Assembly: GCF_000511355.1 (NCBI RefSeq)
Contig: NC_023135.1
Location: 503,462-567,461 of the forward strand
Source of the DNA: Leisingera methylohalidivorans DSM 14336
GTDB lineage: Bacteria > Pseudomonadota > Alphaproteobacteria > Rhodobacterales > Rhodobacteraceae
Length of the DNA: 64,000 nucleotides
Reading direction: 5' to 3'
The translations under genes and the position numbers were made by a program. The notes under the pieces are model-generated. The model saw nothing but the letters and a program-made list of their open reading frames with translations, did no database searches and was not told where the DNA came from. Shown in pieces: positions 47,631 to 55,531 of this stretch; positions within the stretch are counted from its first letter, which is position 1; each line of letters starts with the position of its first letter.

Positions 47631-48107
47631 TTATTGCGCCTGCAGCGCGGCCGGGTCTTTGTCCGCAATATCGTCCCAGTTCACATCGGCCTTCTCGATG
47701 AAGCCCGGGATGTCGCCTTCCCAGCGGGTCTGAATGTCTTTTGCGAGGTTCAAATACAGTTTGTCGTCGACAATCTTCCAAAGCGTCGGATCGCCGTCGA
47801 ACTTAAAGCCCATGGCGGCGCCGAACGCGCAGTATCCGCCGTATGCCGGCAGATAGGCTTCCGGGTTCTTTTCAAATTCGGCTTTGTTCTCTTCCGAGGC
47901 GAACCGGTACATCGCGTCATTGTGGGATGCGGTGATTTTCCAGTTGCCCGGGGTCGGTTCCCCGACGGTGAAATACGCAACCGGATCGTATCCCTGCAGG
48001 GCAAGCCCGGTTGAGGATGCGTTGAGTTCTACGCCAGCGGCCATAGCAGAAGTCGCCAGAGCAACTGAAAGCGCCACACCGCTCACCAGAGCTTTTACTT
48101 TGTTCAT
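47631..48107 (-). CDS. Exported YHS-domain protein
   Basis: This is 158 residues. A Sec signal peptide (MNKVKALVSGVALSVALATS) is cut after AMAA. The YHS domain has LQGYDPVAYF, YRFASEENKAEFEKNPEAYL and PAYGGYCAFGAAMG. YHS domains may bind metal or haem-like ligands; here only one Cys (GGYCAFG) is seen. The C-terminus (LYLNLAKDIQTRWEGDIPGF) follows the usual layout. It is a single periplasmic protein of unknown role. Confidence 0.85.
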   Translation of the reverse strand: MNKVKALVSGVALSVALATSAMAAGVELNASSTGLALQGYDPVAYFTVGEPTPGNWKITASHNDAMYRFASEENKAEFEKNPEAYLPAYGGYCAFGAAMGFKFDGDPTLWKIVDDKLYLNLAKDIQTRWEGDIPGFIEKADVNWDDIADKDPAALQAQ

Positions 48108-48347
48108 GGATCCCGTCCTTTCGATCCCGGCCGGGACTGCAGAAAATTTGCGCCCGGCTGAAGTTTCACAAATTGTGCCGCGGTTTGCTGCGGGTCACGG
48201 CACTGATGTGGAGGGCCGGGCGATCACGTTCAAAACAACTCAATTTGAATGTGCGGCCGGCGGTGTGTCGCTGTGCAAACCTGCGCAGGGCAGGTGACAG
48301 AATGGTTCGCGGCAGTCACAGTGGCCGCAGCCAAAATGGAGATGAGA

Positions 48348-48698
48348 ATGACACGTGCATTACCCAGCCGCCGCGCGATCCTGAGCGGGCTGACAGCTTT
48401 TGCTCTCTTTGCAGCCCCGGCCTGTGCGCAAAGCGTCAGCGGTGTTTATCGCGCGGAGGGGCGTAACCCCGACGGCAGCAGTTATTCCGGTACCGTGCAG
48501 ATTCAGGACAATGACGGGGCAGTGGAGATGCAGTGGCGAATTGCCGGCCAATCTTATTCCGGCAGCGGTTCGCGCAACGGTGATGTGATCTGGGTGAACT
48601 GGGGTCAGACCCATCCGGTGGTCTATGTACGGATGCCCAGCGGTGAGTTGCACGGCACCTGGGGCAACGGCCGCGCGCTGGAGCGTCTTATTCCGTAA
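48348..48698 (+). CDS. Exported protein of unknown function
   Basis: This is 116 residues from the ATG at 48348; GGAG lies 6 bases before it. The signal peptide (ILSGLTAFALFAAPACAQ) has a twin-arginine-like PSRRAI start. The mature part is beta-rich with repeated Ser/Gly (SGVYRAEGRNPDGSSYSGTV; GTWGNGRALERLIP), resembling small domains of envelope proteins. It overlaps the end of the frameshifted convergent gene by 11 bases. The 240 bases before it, up to the divergent YHS gene, hold no other gene. Confidence 0.65.
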   Translation: MTRALPSRRAILSGLTAFALFAAPACAQSVSGVYRAEGRNPDGSSYSGTVQIQDNDGAVEMQWRIAGQSYSGSGSRNGDVIWVNWGQTHPVVYVRMPSGELHGTWGNGRALERLIP

Positions 48699-48925
48699 GG
48701 TTCAGCGCCAGTACGAAGCGAAAAGCTTTATCCTCGGGCAAGCCGCAGGGTTTCAGCCGCAGGCCGGCGGCCAGCCGGTACAGGCTGAGGCTGATGTAAT
48801 CCCTGCCGCCAAGTTCATGGGCTGCCAGCTGCCGGGCCTTGCTGCCGGGCCCCAGCACCGATAAAGGCGCCCGGAAGCAGCGCATCATAGGCCGCCGGAA
48901 ACGCATCCAGCCTGGCGCGGCTCAC
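48688..48925 (-). pseudogene. Frameshifted small gene downstream of plsY
   Basis: Starting at GTG 48925, which overlaps the plsY stop, the frame reads SRARLDAFPAAYDALLPGAF. Near 48861-48864 the frame must shift by one base, and the second frame continues VLGPGSKARQLAAHELGGRD and YISLSLYRLAAGLRLKPCGL to the stop at 48688. Together they make one protein of about 78 residues with a consistent composition. The extra base could be a mutation or a sequencing error. The function is unknown. It is the last gene of the pyrB-plsY minus-strand run. Confidence 0.6.
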
Positions 48926-49527
48926 TTCTGGCCGATCCGCGGCTCGGTGCCAGCACGCAGGCGTGCGATATTGGCCGCGTGGCGGATCAACACCACCGCC
49001 GCCAGAAGCACCGCCAGCACCGCCACTGGCTGATAGCCCAGCACCAATGCCCAAACTGCTGCCGAAGCTGCCGAGACCAGCGCCCCCATCGAGGAAATCC
49101 GGCTGGCTGCGGCTGCCGCCAGCCAGGTCAGGCAGCAGGCAATGCCGACCGGCCAGGCCAGCGCCAGCATCAAGCCGAGGAAGGTGGCAACCCCTTTGCC
49201 GCCCTTGAAACCCAGCCAGACCGGGAAACAATGGCCAAGAAAAGCCATCAGCCCCGCCGCTTGCGCCGCATCTTCGCCGGCCAGGGAGCGGGCCAGCAGC
49301 ACCGCCGCCGCGCCCTTGCCGCCATCCAGGATCAGCGTCAGTGCCGCGGCGGCTTTGCTTCCGGTGCGCAGAACATTTGTGGTGCCGATATTGCCGGAGC
49401 CGATCTCGCGCAGGTTGCCCAGCCCGAACAGCCGGGTGACAACCATGCCAAAGGGCACCGACCCCAGGCCGTAGCCAATCACGGCCCACAGGATCATTAC
49501 CGCGGCAGAGCTTTCCAGAACAGGCAT
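48922..49527 (-). CDS. plsY: Glycerol-3-phosphate acyltransferase PlsY
   Basis: This is 201 residues with five to six membrane segments. The three PlsY motifs are present: GSVPFGMVVTRLFG, the GSGNIGTTNVLRT loop, and LGHCFPVWLGFKGGKGVATF. It transfers acyl groups from acyl phosphate to glycerol-3-phosphate, the first step of phospholipid synthesis. Its start abuts the end of the pyrC-like gene. Confidence 0.95.
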   Translation of the reverse strand: MPVLESSAAVMILWAVIGYGLGSVPFGMVVTRLFGLGNLREIGSGNIGTTNVLRTGSKAAAALTLILDGGKGAAAVLLARSLAGEDAAQAAGLMAFLGHCFPVWLGFKGGKGVATFLGLMLALAWPVGIACCLTWLAAAAASRISSMGALVSAASAAVWALVLGYQPVAVLAVLLAAVVLIRHAANIARLRAGTEPRIGQK

Positions 49528-50837
49528 CAGTCCCTCCGGTAGACGGGCTCACCCGCAACAAATGTGGCCTCAACCCGGCCCTGCATCCGCTGAGTGTCAA
49601 ATGGCGTGTTCTGCGACTTCGAGCGCAGCTTGAAGCGGTCGAGCACAAAGGGCACGTCCGGATCGAACAGCACCAGATCCGCTGGCGCGCCCTCGGCCAG
49701 GCGGCCGCTGTCCAGCCCCAGACGTTTTGCCGGGTTCAGCGACATGGCGCGGAACAGGGTTGGCAGGTCCAGCAGCTCCGCATGATAAAGCCGCAGCGCC
49801 GCAGGCAGCAGGGTTTCCAGCGCCACGGCACCGGCGGCGGCCTCCTCAAACGGCAGCCGCTTGCTTTCTTCGTCCTGCGGCGTGTGCATCGAGGAAATGA
49901 TGTCGATCAGACCTGTGCGCACCGCTTCCACCACGGCCAGCCGGTCGTCCTCGGAGCGCAGCGGCGGCTTCACCTTGAAAAAGCTGCGGTAGCCTGCCAC
50001 GTCCAGCTCGTTCAGTGTCAGGTGGTGGATCGAAGTGCCTGCAGTAATGTCGAGACCGTTGCTCTTGGCGCGCTCCAGCGCGGGCAGGGCGCGGGCTGTG
50101 GTGATCTGGTCGGCGTGATATTTGGCGCCGGTCATCTCCAGCAGCGCGATATCGCGGTCCAGACCCATCCGCTCGGCCATCGGAGAGACGGCCGGCAGCC
50201 CGTAGAGAGCGGCAAATTTGCCGGAAGTGGCGGCGGCTCCGGCGCTCAGCACCGGTTCCTGCGGGTGGGCGATGACCAAGGCGCCGCAGGAGCGGGCATA
50301 GGTCAGCGCGCGCTGAAAGACCTTGGTATTGCCGGTCACATGGTCGCAATCGGAAAACGCCACCGCGCCGGCATCCATCAGGAAGCCGATCTCGGTCATC
50401 TCACGGCCCTCGCGGCCTTTGGTCAGCGCTGCCATCGGCAGCACGTTCACCGGCGTATCGGCCTGGGCGCGGCGGGTGACGAATTCCAGTGTTTCCGGGC
50501 TGTCGATAGCAGGTGTTGTGTCGGGACGGGTGACGATGGTTGTGACCCCGCCCGCCGCTGCCGCGAGGCCTGCGGATTTGTAGCTTTCCTTGTGGCGCTC
50601 GCCCGGCTCGCAAACCTTGACGCCGATATCGACAATGCCCGGCGCCAGGCATTTGCCGCCGCAGTCGGCCACGTCCGCCTCGTCCGGCCGGAGGTTGTGC
50701 GCGCGCAGCAGCTGGTCAGGATCGGCGGCGTTCGTTTCAACTGCCGCGATCCGCCCGTTCTGCACCAGAACCGTGCCAGGCGCATCGGTGCCTGCCTCGG
50801 GATCAATCAGGCGGGCGTTGATGAAGAGAGTGGTCAT
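49527..50837 (-). CDS. Dihydroorotase-like protein lacking catalytic residues (PyrC'/PyrX type)
   Basis: This is 436 residues with a full amidohydrolase fold. The metal motif DxHxH is DIGVKV, so both His are lost, and the following REPG is CEPG. The late catalytic Asp of SDHAPH-type motifs is replaced in IISSMHTPQ. Other parts stay family-like (HHLTLNEL; FSDCDH). Such inactive homologues bind and stabilise aspartate carbamoyltransferase in other bacteria, and pyrB lies three genes upstream in the same run. The active dihydroorotase should be elsewhere. Automatic annotation as dihydroorotase would be misleading. Confidence 0.88.
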   Translation of the reverse strand: MTTLFINARLIDPEAGTDAPGTVLVQNGRIAAVETNAADPDQLLRAHNLRPDEADVADCGGKCLAPGIVDIGVKVCEPGERHKESYKSAGLAAAAGGVTTIVTRPDTTPAIDSPETLEFVTRRAQADTPVNVLPMAALTKGREGREMTEIGFLMDAGAVAFSDCDHVTGNTKVFQRALTYARSCGALVIAHPQEPVLSAGAAATSGKFAALYGLPAVSPMAERMGLDRDIALLEMTGAKYHADQITTARALPALERAKSNGLDITAGTSIHHLTLNELDVAGYRSFFKVKPPLRSEDDRLAVVEAVRTGLIDIISSMHTPQDEESKRLPFEEAAAGAVALETLLPAALRLYHAELLDLPTLFRAMSLNPAKRLGLDSGRLAEGAPADLVLFDPDVPFVLDRFKLRSKSQNTPFDTQRMQGRVEATFVAGEPVYRRD

Positions 50838-51217
50838 GCCTTGGCTCTTTCGATTGCATGGAGGGTCGCGGCCGGGTCGGCCTGGTATTTGATCAGGTGT
50901 TTGTCGCCGGTCCTGGTGATCACCTGCACATAGCTGCCCATGGCGCGGGTGGTCTTGATTTGGGTCAGCGGGATGTTGCGTTCCGCAGGGCCGGTGAGGG
51001 CCGTATCCGTCAGAGTCCAGACCACCGCCAGCTCCTCGCTGGCCATATACCAGCCGCGCAAGGCTATGGCGGCCAGCCCGCCGGCGGCGCCGGTCCAGAT
51101 ATGCGGGCTGTCAACCGCCCAAAGAACAGCCATGGCGCCGCCCATGCCGATCACCGCCATCCAAGCATGGGCGCGGACATAGGCACTGCGGTCCGGTTTC
51201 AAATCGGTCTCCGCCAT
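50834..51217 (-). CDS. Small membrane protein with PH-like domain
   Basis: This is 127 residues from the ATG at 51217. Two hydrophobic segments lie at about 17-52. The C-terminal part (ASEELAVVWTLTDTALTGPA; RNIPLTQIKTTRAMGSYVQV) looks like a bacterial PH (bPH2-type) domain. It overlaps the gene before and the gene after by 1-4 bases. The function is unknown; the place between pyrB and the pyrC-like gene is the only clue. Confidence 0.65.
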   Translation of the reverse strand: MAETDLKPDRSAYVRAHAWMAVIGMGGAMAVLWAVDSPHIWTGAAGGLAAIALRGWYMASEELAVVWTLTDTALTGPAERNIPLTQIKTTRAMGSYVQVITRTGDKHLIKYQADPAATLHAIERAKA

Positions 51218-51750
51218 CAAACTGCAACAGCCCAGACCAGCAATGCGGCCAGCAGCATCACCACGGCAAACAGGACAGCGCCAATGCGGCGGGCTTGCGT
51301 GCGGGCTTGCCGCGGGGGAAGTTTCGGGGCGGAATAGGGCTTGGCGCTTTCGGCGGTTGCGGGCGGAGCGCTCCAATCGGTCTGGCGCTCGCCGTATGTG
51401 CCGACCAGGATGATCTGCTCGGCCGGGGTCAGCCGGGTTTCGGCCCCGTCAAAGGCGCGCGAACGGATCAGCAGCACATGGCCTTCCAGCGCGTCCAGCA
51501 TGCCGCGGTCTTCCTCGACCTGCGCCCGCGGCACACCGCAGCCGTCTGCGAGGTAACCAGCCAGGCCGATGTCCTCCAGGTCGGAAACCGGAAAGATCTC
51601 CACCTGATCCGGGTCGAGTGCCGCGACCCCCAAAACCTGCGCCAGCGCGCCGGGCTCCTTGAGAAAGGCCGCCTGCTCCGGCCGCATGTCGAGCCTGAAC
51701 AACCGGATCACGCCGCGTTCTCCTGCCGGGATGTGGATGACGCCGTCCAT
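51217..51750 (-). CDS. Protein of unknown function with C-terminal membrane anchor
   Basis: This is 177 residues. A soluble N-terminal domain (GVIRLFRLDMRPEQAAFLKE; VEIFPVSDLEDIGLAGYLAD) is followed by a Pro/Ala linker. A tail anchor at the extreme C-terminus (IGAVLFAVVMLLAALLVWAV) ends the protein. It starts 6 bases after the pyrB stop. I do not recognise a family; tail anchoring of a cytoplasmic domain near the pyrimidine genes is suggestive only. Confidence 0.65.
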   Translation of the reverse strand: MDGVIHIPAGERGVIRLFRLDMRPEQAAFLKEPGALAQVLGVAALDPDQVEIFPVSDLEDIGLAGYLADGCGVPRAQVEEDRGMLDALEGHVLLIRSRAFDGAETRLTPAEQIILVGTYGERQTDWSAPPATAESAKPYSAPKLPPRQARTQARRIGAVLFAVVMLLAALLVWAVAV

Positions 51751-51755
51751 GCTGC

Positions 51756-52706
51756 TTACCCCGCTTTTGCCTGCCGTTCGGCGCGCAGGTTGCGGGCCAG
51801 CAGATCCATTGCCGCCATCCGCACCGCAACGCCCATCTCGACCTGCTCCTGAATGACCGAGCGGTTGATGTCGTCGGCGAGCGTCCCGTCGATCTCGACC
51901 CCGCGGTTCATCGGACCGGGGTGCATGACGATGGCGTCGGGTTTCGCCTGTGCCAGCTTGTCGGCGTCGAGGCCGTAGCGATGATAGTATTCGCGCTCCG
52001 ACGGGATGAAACCGCCGTCCATACGTTCCTTCTGCAGCCGCAGCATCATCACAACGTCGACGTCTTTCAGTCCCTCGCGCATGTCGTCATAGATCTCGGC
52101 GCCGAATTCGGCGAACTGGCCGGGCACCAGGGTCGGCGGGCCGATCAGGCGAATGCGGTTTTCCATCTTGCCCAGCAGAATCAGGTTGGAGCGGGCGACA
52201 CGGCTGTGGGCAATGTCGCCGCAGATCGCAATGTTCAGCCGGTGCAGCCGGCCTTTGGAGCGGCGGATGGTCAGCGCATCAAGCAGCGCCTGGGTCGGGT
52301 GCTCATGCTTGCCGTCGCCGGCGTTCAGCACTGCGCAGTTCACTTTTTGCGCCAAGAGATCCACCGCGCCGGAATGCGGATGCCGCACCACCAGCAGGTC
52401 CGGGTGCATCGCGTTCAGCGTCATCGCGGTGTCGATCAGCGTCTCGCCCTTTTTGATCGAGGACGCCTGCATCGCCATATTCATCACATCGGCACCCAGC
52501 CGTTTGCCTGCCAATTCGAACGAGGCCTGGGTGCGGGTGGAATTCTCGAAGAACATGTTGATCTGAGTAAGCCCCGCCAGCACGTCGGAATGTTTTTCCG
52601 GGCGGCGGTTCAGGGCGACATATTCGTCAGCCAGATCAAGGATCGCGGTGATCTCATGCGGTTTCAGCGGTTCGATGCCAAGCAGGTGGCGGTGTTCGAA
52701 GGACAT
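51756..52706 (-). CDS. pyrB: Aspartate carbamoyltransferase catalytic subunit
   Basis: This is 316 residues from the ATG at 52706, with GGAG 8 bases before it. The carbamoyl phosphate loop is [45 protein letters not shown] and [12 protein letters not shown] are all ATCase signatures. It makes carbamoyl aspartate, the second step of pyrimidine synthesis. It is first in a minus-strand run ending with plsY. The paired PyrC-like protein probably forms part of its complex. Confidence 0.95.
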   Translation of the reverse strand: MSFEHRHLLGIEPLKPHEITAILDLADEYVALNRRPEKHSDVLAGLTQINMFFENSTRTQASFELAGKRLGADVMNMAMQASSIKKGETLIDTAMTLNAMHPDLLVVRHPHSGAVDLLAQKVNCAVLNAGDGKHEHPTQALLDALTIRRSKGRLHRLNIAICGDIAHSRVARSNLILLGKMENRIRLIGPPTLVPGQFAEFGAEIYDDMREGLKDVDVVMMLRLQKERMDGGFIPSEREYYHRYGLDADKLAQAKPDAIVMHPGPMNRGVEIDGTLADDINRSVIQEQVEMGVAVRMAAMDLLARNLRAERQAKAG

Positions 52707-52787
52707 GGGGGCAGCTCCGCGTGATTTGCGGGTTCTTATAGGCGGGGCGGGCCAAACGGGCAACGGCCTGCACAGGCGAAGCTAGGG

Positions 52788-52822
52788 AATTTGAGTATTT
52801 GCAGCAAGATGAAAGGGGAGGT
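52788..52822 (+). repeat. GAGTATTT motif block
   Basis: GAGTATTTGCAGCAAGATGA (52793-52812) matches the pattern at 22972 and, more loosely, at 32458. It lies in the divergent gap between pyrB and the glycosylase gene. The role is unknown; it may be part of a dispersed family. Confidence 0.4.
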
Positions 52823-52858
52823 GTTCCGCTCGGGGCGCGGGCGGAGTAGCTTGGGCGC

Positions 52859-53623
52859 ATGGAATCGGCATTGGATTACTGGAGCGCCCGGGCGCTGTTG
52901 GAGTGGCAGGCGGAGCTTGGCGCGACCGAAGCGCTGTGCGACGAACCAATCGACCGGTATGCGCTGGAACAGGCGGCACCCAAGCCGAAACCGGGGGCAG
53001 CGCCTGCGCCGCCGCCCAAGCCCAAGGAGGTTGATCCGGTCGATGCGGCCCTTAAAGCCGCCAAAGGGGCCGCGTCATTGCCTGCCTTGCGTGATGCCCT
53101 GGAGGGGTTCAGCCACTGCGACCTGAAACGCGGCGCGCGCAATCTGGTGTTCTCGGACGGCCAGGCGGGCGCGCGGGTGATGATCATCGGCGAAGCACCG
53201 GGGCGCGATGAGGATCTGCAGGGCAAACCGTTCGCGGGCCGGGACGGGCAGCTGCTGGACAAGATGCTGGAGGCGATCGGGCTATCACGTGCCGAGAGCG
53301 TCTATCTTACCAATGTGCTGCCCTGGCGGCCGCCTCAGAACCGCGATCCGCTGCCCGTGGAGATCGCCATGCTGGCCCCGTTCCTGGAGCGGCATGTGGC
53401 ACTGGCAGAACCGGAAATTCTGGTCTTGATGGGCAATATCAGCTGCCAGGCAGTCCTGGGCAAGCGCGGCATTACCCGGCTGCGCGGGCAATGGGATCAG
53501 GCCTGGGGCAAGCCGGTGATGCCGATGTTCCACCCTGGCTATCTGCTGCGTCAGCCGCAGCAGAAGCGGCTGGCCTGGGGGGATCTGCTGGAGCTGAAGG
53601 CACGGCTGGGCGCCCTGTCCTGA
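52859..53623 (+). CDS. Uracil-DNA glycosylase, family 4-like, Fe-S ligands mostly lost
   Basis: This is 254 residues. A Pro/Lys linker (about 40-60) precedes the catalytic domain, which has MIIGEAPGRDEDLQGKPFAG (motif 1). YLTNVLPWRPPQNRDPLP and MPMFHPGYLLRQPQQKRLAW (motif 2 with His) follow. Family 4 enzymes bind [4Fe-4S] through four Cys. Aligned to the Thermus enzyme, only the Cys in FSHCDLKR remains; the CRPP Cys is Trp and the next one is Leu. An extra Cys lies in NISCQAV. It excises uracil from DNA if active, but probably without the cluster. Confidence 0.82.
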   Translation: MESALDYWSARALLEWQAELGATEALCDEPIDRYALEQAAPKPKPGAAPAPPPKPKEVDPVDAALKAAKGAASLPALRDALEGFSHCDLKRGARNLVFSDGQAGARVMIIGEAPGRDEDLQGKPFAGRDGQLLDKMLEAIGLSRAESVYLTNVLPWRPPQNRDPLPVEIAMLAPFLERHVALAEPEILVLMGNISCQAVLGKRGITRLRGQWDQAWGKPVMPMFHPGYLLRQPQQKRLAWGDLLELKARLGALS

Positions 53624-53638
53624 CGGAGGAGGAGCGTC

Positions 53639-54238
53639 ATGAAGATTCTCGCATTTTCGGATCTGCATCTGTCAAGCAGCCATGCGGCGGAGATCGTGGC
53701 GGCCAGTGCAGGCGCTGATCTGGTGATCGGTGCAGGCGATTTTTGCAACATGCGCCAGGGAATGGACCGGGCGGTGGCGATGCTGGCGGGTCTGAAGGTG
53801 CCGATGGTGGCGGTTCCCGGCAATGGCGAAAGCGCCGGTGAACTGCGTGCGGCGGGGTTTCCCAGCACAACCGTGCTGCATGGCGAGGGAATGGAATTTG
53901 AGAGCCTGCGTCTGTTCGGCCTGGGCTACGGCGTGCCGGAAACACCCTTTGGCAGCTGGTCCTGCGACCTGAGCGAGGTTCAGGCGGCGGCGATGCTGGC
54001 AGCCTGTGATCATGCGGACATTCTGATTTCGCACTCGCCGCCCAAGGGGCTCGGGGATGTCACCTCGGGCGGGCTGTCCGTGGGCTCCACGGCGGTCAGG
54101 GCAGCGGCGGAGCGGATCCAGCCGCAGCTGCTGCTCTGCGGCCATGTGCATGATTGCTGGGGCTTCCGCGGCAGCATCGGCAGGACGCAGGTGGCCAATC
54201 TCGGCCCCGGCGTCACCTGGTTCGAGGTGGCGGGATGA
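53639..54238 (+). CDS. Calcineurin-like metallophosphoesterase
   Basis: This is 199 residues. The metal motifs are present in order: FSDLHL (D-x-H), GAGDFCN (GD), VPGNGES (GN with E rather than H/D), ILISHSPPKG (H) and LLLCGHVHD (GHxH). These proteins act on phosphomonoesters or phosphodiesters, often nucleotides; no target is assignable. It lies between the glycosylase (15-base gap) and the LysE exporter (4-base overlap), so all are in one run. Confidence 0.85.
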   Translation: MKILAFSDLHLSSSHAAEIVAASAGADLVIGAGDFCNMRQGMDRAVAMLAGLKVPMVAVPGNGESAGELRAAGFPSTTVLHGEGMEFESLRLFGLGYGVPETPFGSWSCDLSEVQAAAMLAACDHADILISHSPPKGLGDVTSGGLSVGSTAVRAAAERIQPQLLLCGHVHDCWGFRGSIGRTQVANLGPGVTWFEVAG

Positions 54239-54855
54239 TCGATCCTCTCAGCCTTCTGGCCTTTGTCCCGGCGGCGCTGGCGCTGAACCTGACACCTGGC
54301 GCCGACATGATGTTCTGTCTCGGCCAGGGGCTGCGCTCGGGGCGCAGGGCGGCGCTTGCAGCCAGTGCCGGCATCACCGCGGGCTGCATGGTGCATGTGG
54401 TGCTGGCCGGGCTGGGTCTTGGCGCCCTGGTGGCGGCGGTGCCGGGGCTGTTCGACGTGATCCGCTGGGCCGGCGTGGGCTATCTCCTGTATCTTGCGTG
54501 GGGCGCGTGGCGCGGCGGACGCGCCGCCGCAACCGGGACTGCGGCGCCCGCCGCACGGGCCTTTCGCGCGGGATTCGTCGTCAACCTGACAAACCCCAAG
54601 GTGATCCTCTTTGTGCTGGCCTTCATTCCGCAGTTCGTGGTGCCCGGCGCCGGGCCGGTGCTGGGGCAATTCCTGATCTATGGCGCGGTGCTGTCGCTGG
54701 GCGGCTTTTTCATCAACGGGCTGGCCGGCATCTTCGCCGGGCAGGCGGGGGGCAGGCTCACCGGTTCGCCGGTCTTCGCGCGTTGGCTGGGCCGGGTGTC
54801 GGGGACGATTTTTGCAGCGCTGGCCGTGCGGCTGGCCATCATGGAAAGGGTGTGA
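54235..54855 (+). CDS. LysE-family amino-acid exporter
   Basis: This is 206 residues with about six membrane segments. The N-terminal LALNLTPGADMMFCLGQGLR and later VNLTNPKVILFVLAFIPQFV are LysE/RhtB signatures. It exports an amino acid or derivative, not identifiable from sequence. It overlaps the phosphoesterase gene by 4 bases and precedes moaB by 5 bases. Confidence 0.88.
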   Translation: MIDPLSLLAFVPAALALNLTPGADMMFCLGQGLRSGRRAALAASAGITAGCMVHVVLAGLGLGALVAAVPGLFDVIRWAGVGYLLYLAWGAWRGGRAAATGTAAPAARAFRAGFVVNLTNPKVILFVLAFIPQFVVPGAGPVLGQFLIYGAVLSLGGFFINGLAGIFAGQAGGRLTGSPVFARWLGRVSGTIFAALAVRLAIMERV

Positions 54856-54860
54856 CGGAT

Positions 54861-55403
54861 ATGTCCCGGATTGACGAAACCAAGGACTTTATCCCGGTCC
54901 GCATTGCGGTGCTGACGGTGTCGGACAGCCGCAAGCTGGAGGATGACCGTTCGGGCCAGGTGCTGGTGGACCGGCTGCGGGATGCGGGCCACACCCTTGC
55001 CGACCGCAAGATCATTCCCGACGAGCGGACCGAGATCGCCGCACAGCTGCGCGCCTGGATTGCCAACCGGGAGGTGGATGTGGTGATTTCAACCGGCGGC
55101 ACCGGGCTGACCGGGCGGGATGTCACGGTGGAAGCGCACCGCGATGTCTATGAAAAAGAGATCGAGGCCTTCGGCACCGTTTTCACCCTGGTCTCGATGC
55201 AGAAGATCGGCACCAGCGCAGTGCAGTCGCGCGCCACCGGCGGGGTCGCGGGCGGCACCTATCTGTTTGCGCTGCCCGGCAGCCCCGGCGCCTGCAAGGA
55301 CGGCTGGGACGAAATCCTGTCGAAACAGCTCGATTACCGCCACCGGCCCTGCAATTTCGTGGAAATCATGCCCAGATTGGAGGAACAACTGCGCCGGAAG
55401 TAA
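54861..55403 (+). CDS. moaB: Molybdenum cofactor biosynthesis protein B
   Basis: This is 180 residues. IAVLTVSDSRKLEDDRSGQV, VVISTGGTGLTGRDVTVEAH and ALPGSPGACKDGWDEIL are MoaB/MogA-type signatures (MPT-binding GGTGxxxRD). It adenylates molybdopterin or assists it. The ATG is at 54861. Together with moaD/moaE 16 kb upstream it shows the organism makes the molybdenum cofactor. Confidence 0.93.
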   Translation: MSRIDETKDFIPVRIAVLTVSDSRKLEDDRSGQVLVDRLRDAGHTLADRKIIPDERTEIAAQLRAWIANREVDVVISTGGTGLTGRDVTVEAHRDVYEKEIEAFGTVFTLVSMQKIGTSAVQSRATGGVAGGTYLFALPGSPGACKDGWDEILSKQLDYRHRPCNFVEIMPRLEEQLRRK

Positions 55404-55531
55404 TCCGGCACGGCGTGTAACCTCGTAAACCTGTGCGGAAAATCGTATATTTCCAAGCGGGCACAAGGCATTTGCAATTTGGCTGGCCGCAATGGCGGTC
55501 CCGGCAGCATACGCCACTGGAAGGGAGAGAC

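Noticed and set aside
53639..55403. A defence or toxin-antitoxin island around the UDG, phosphoesterase and LysE genes
   Set aside because: All are ordinary housekeeping families in a compact run ending in moaB, with no composition change or mobility genes.
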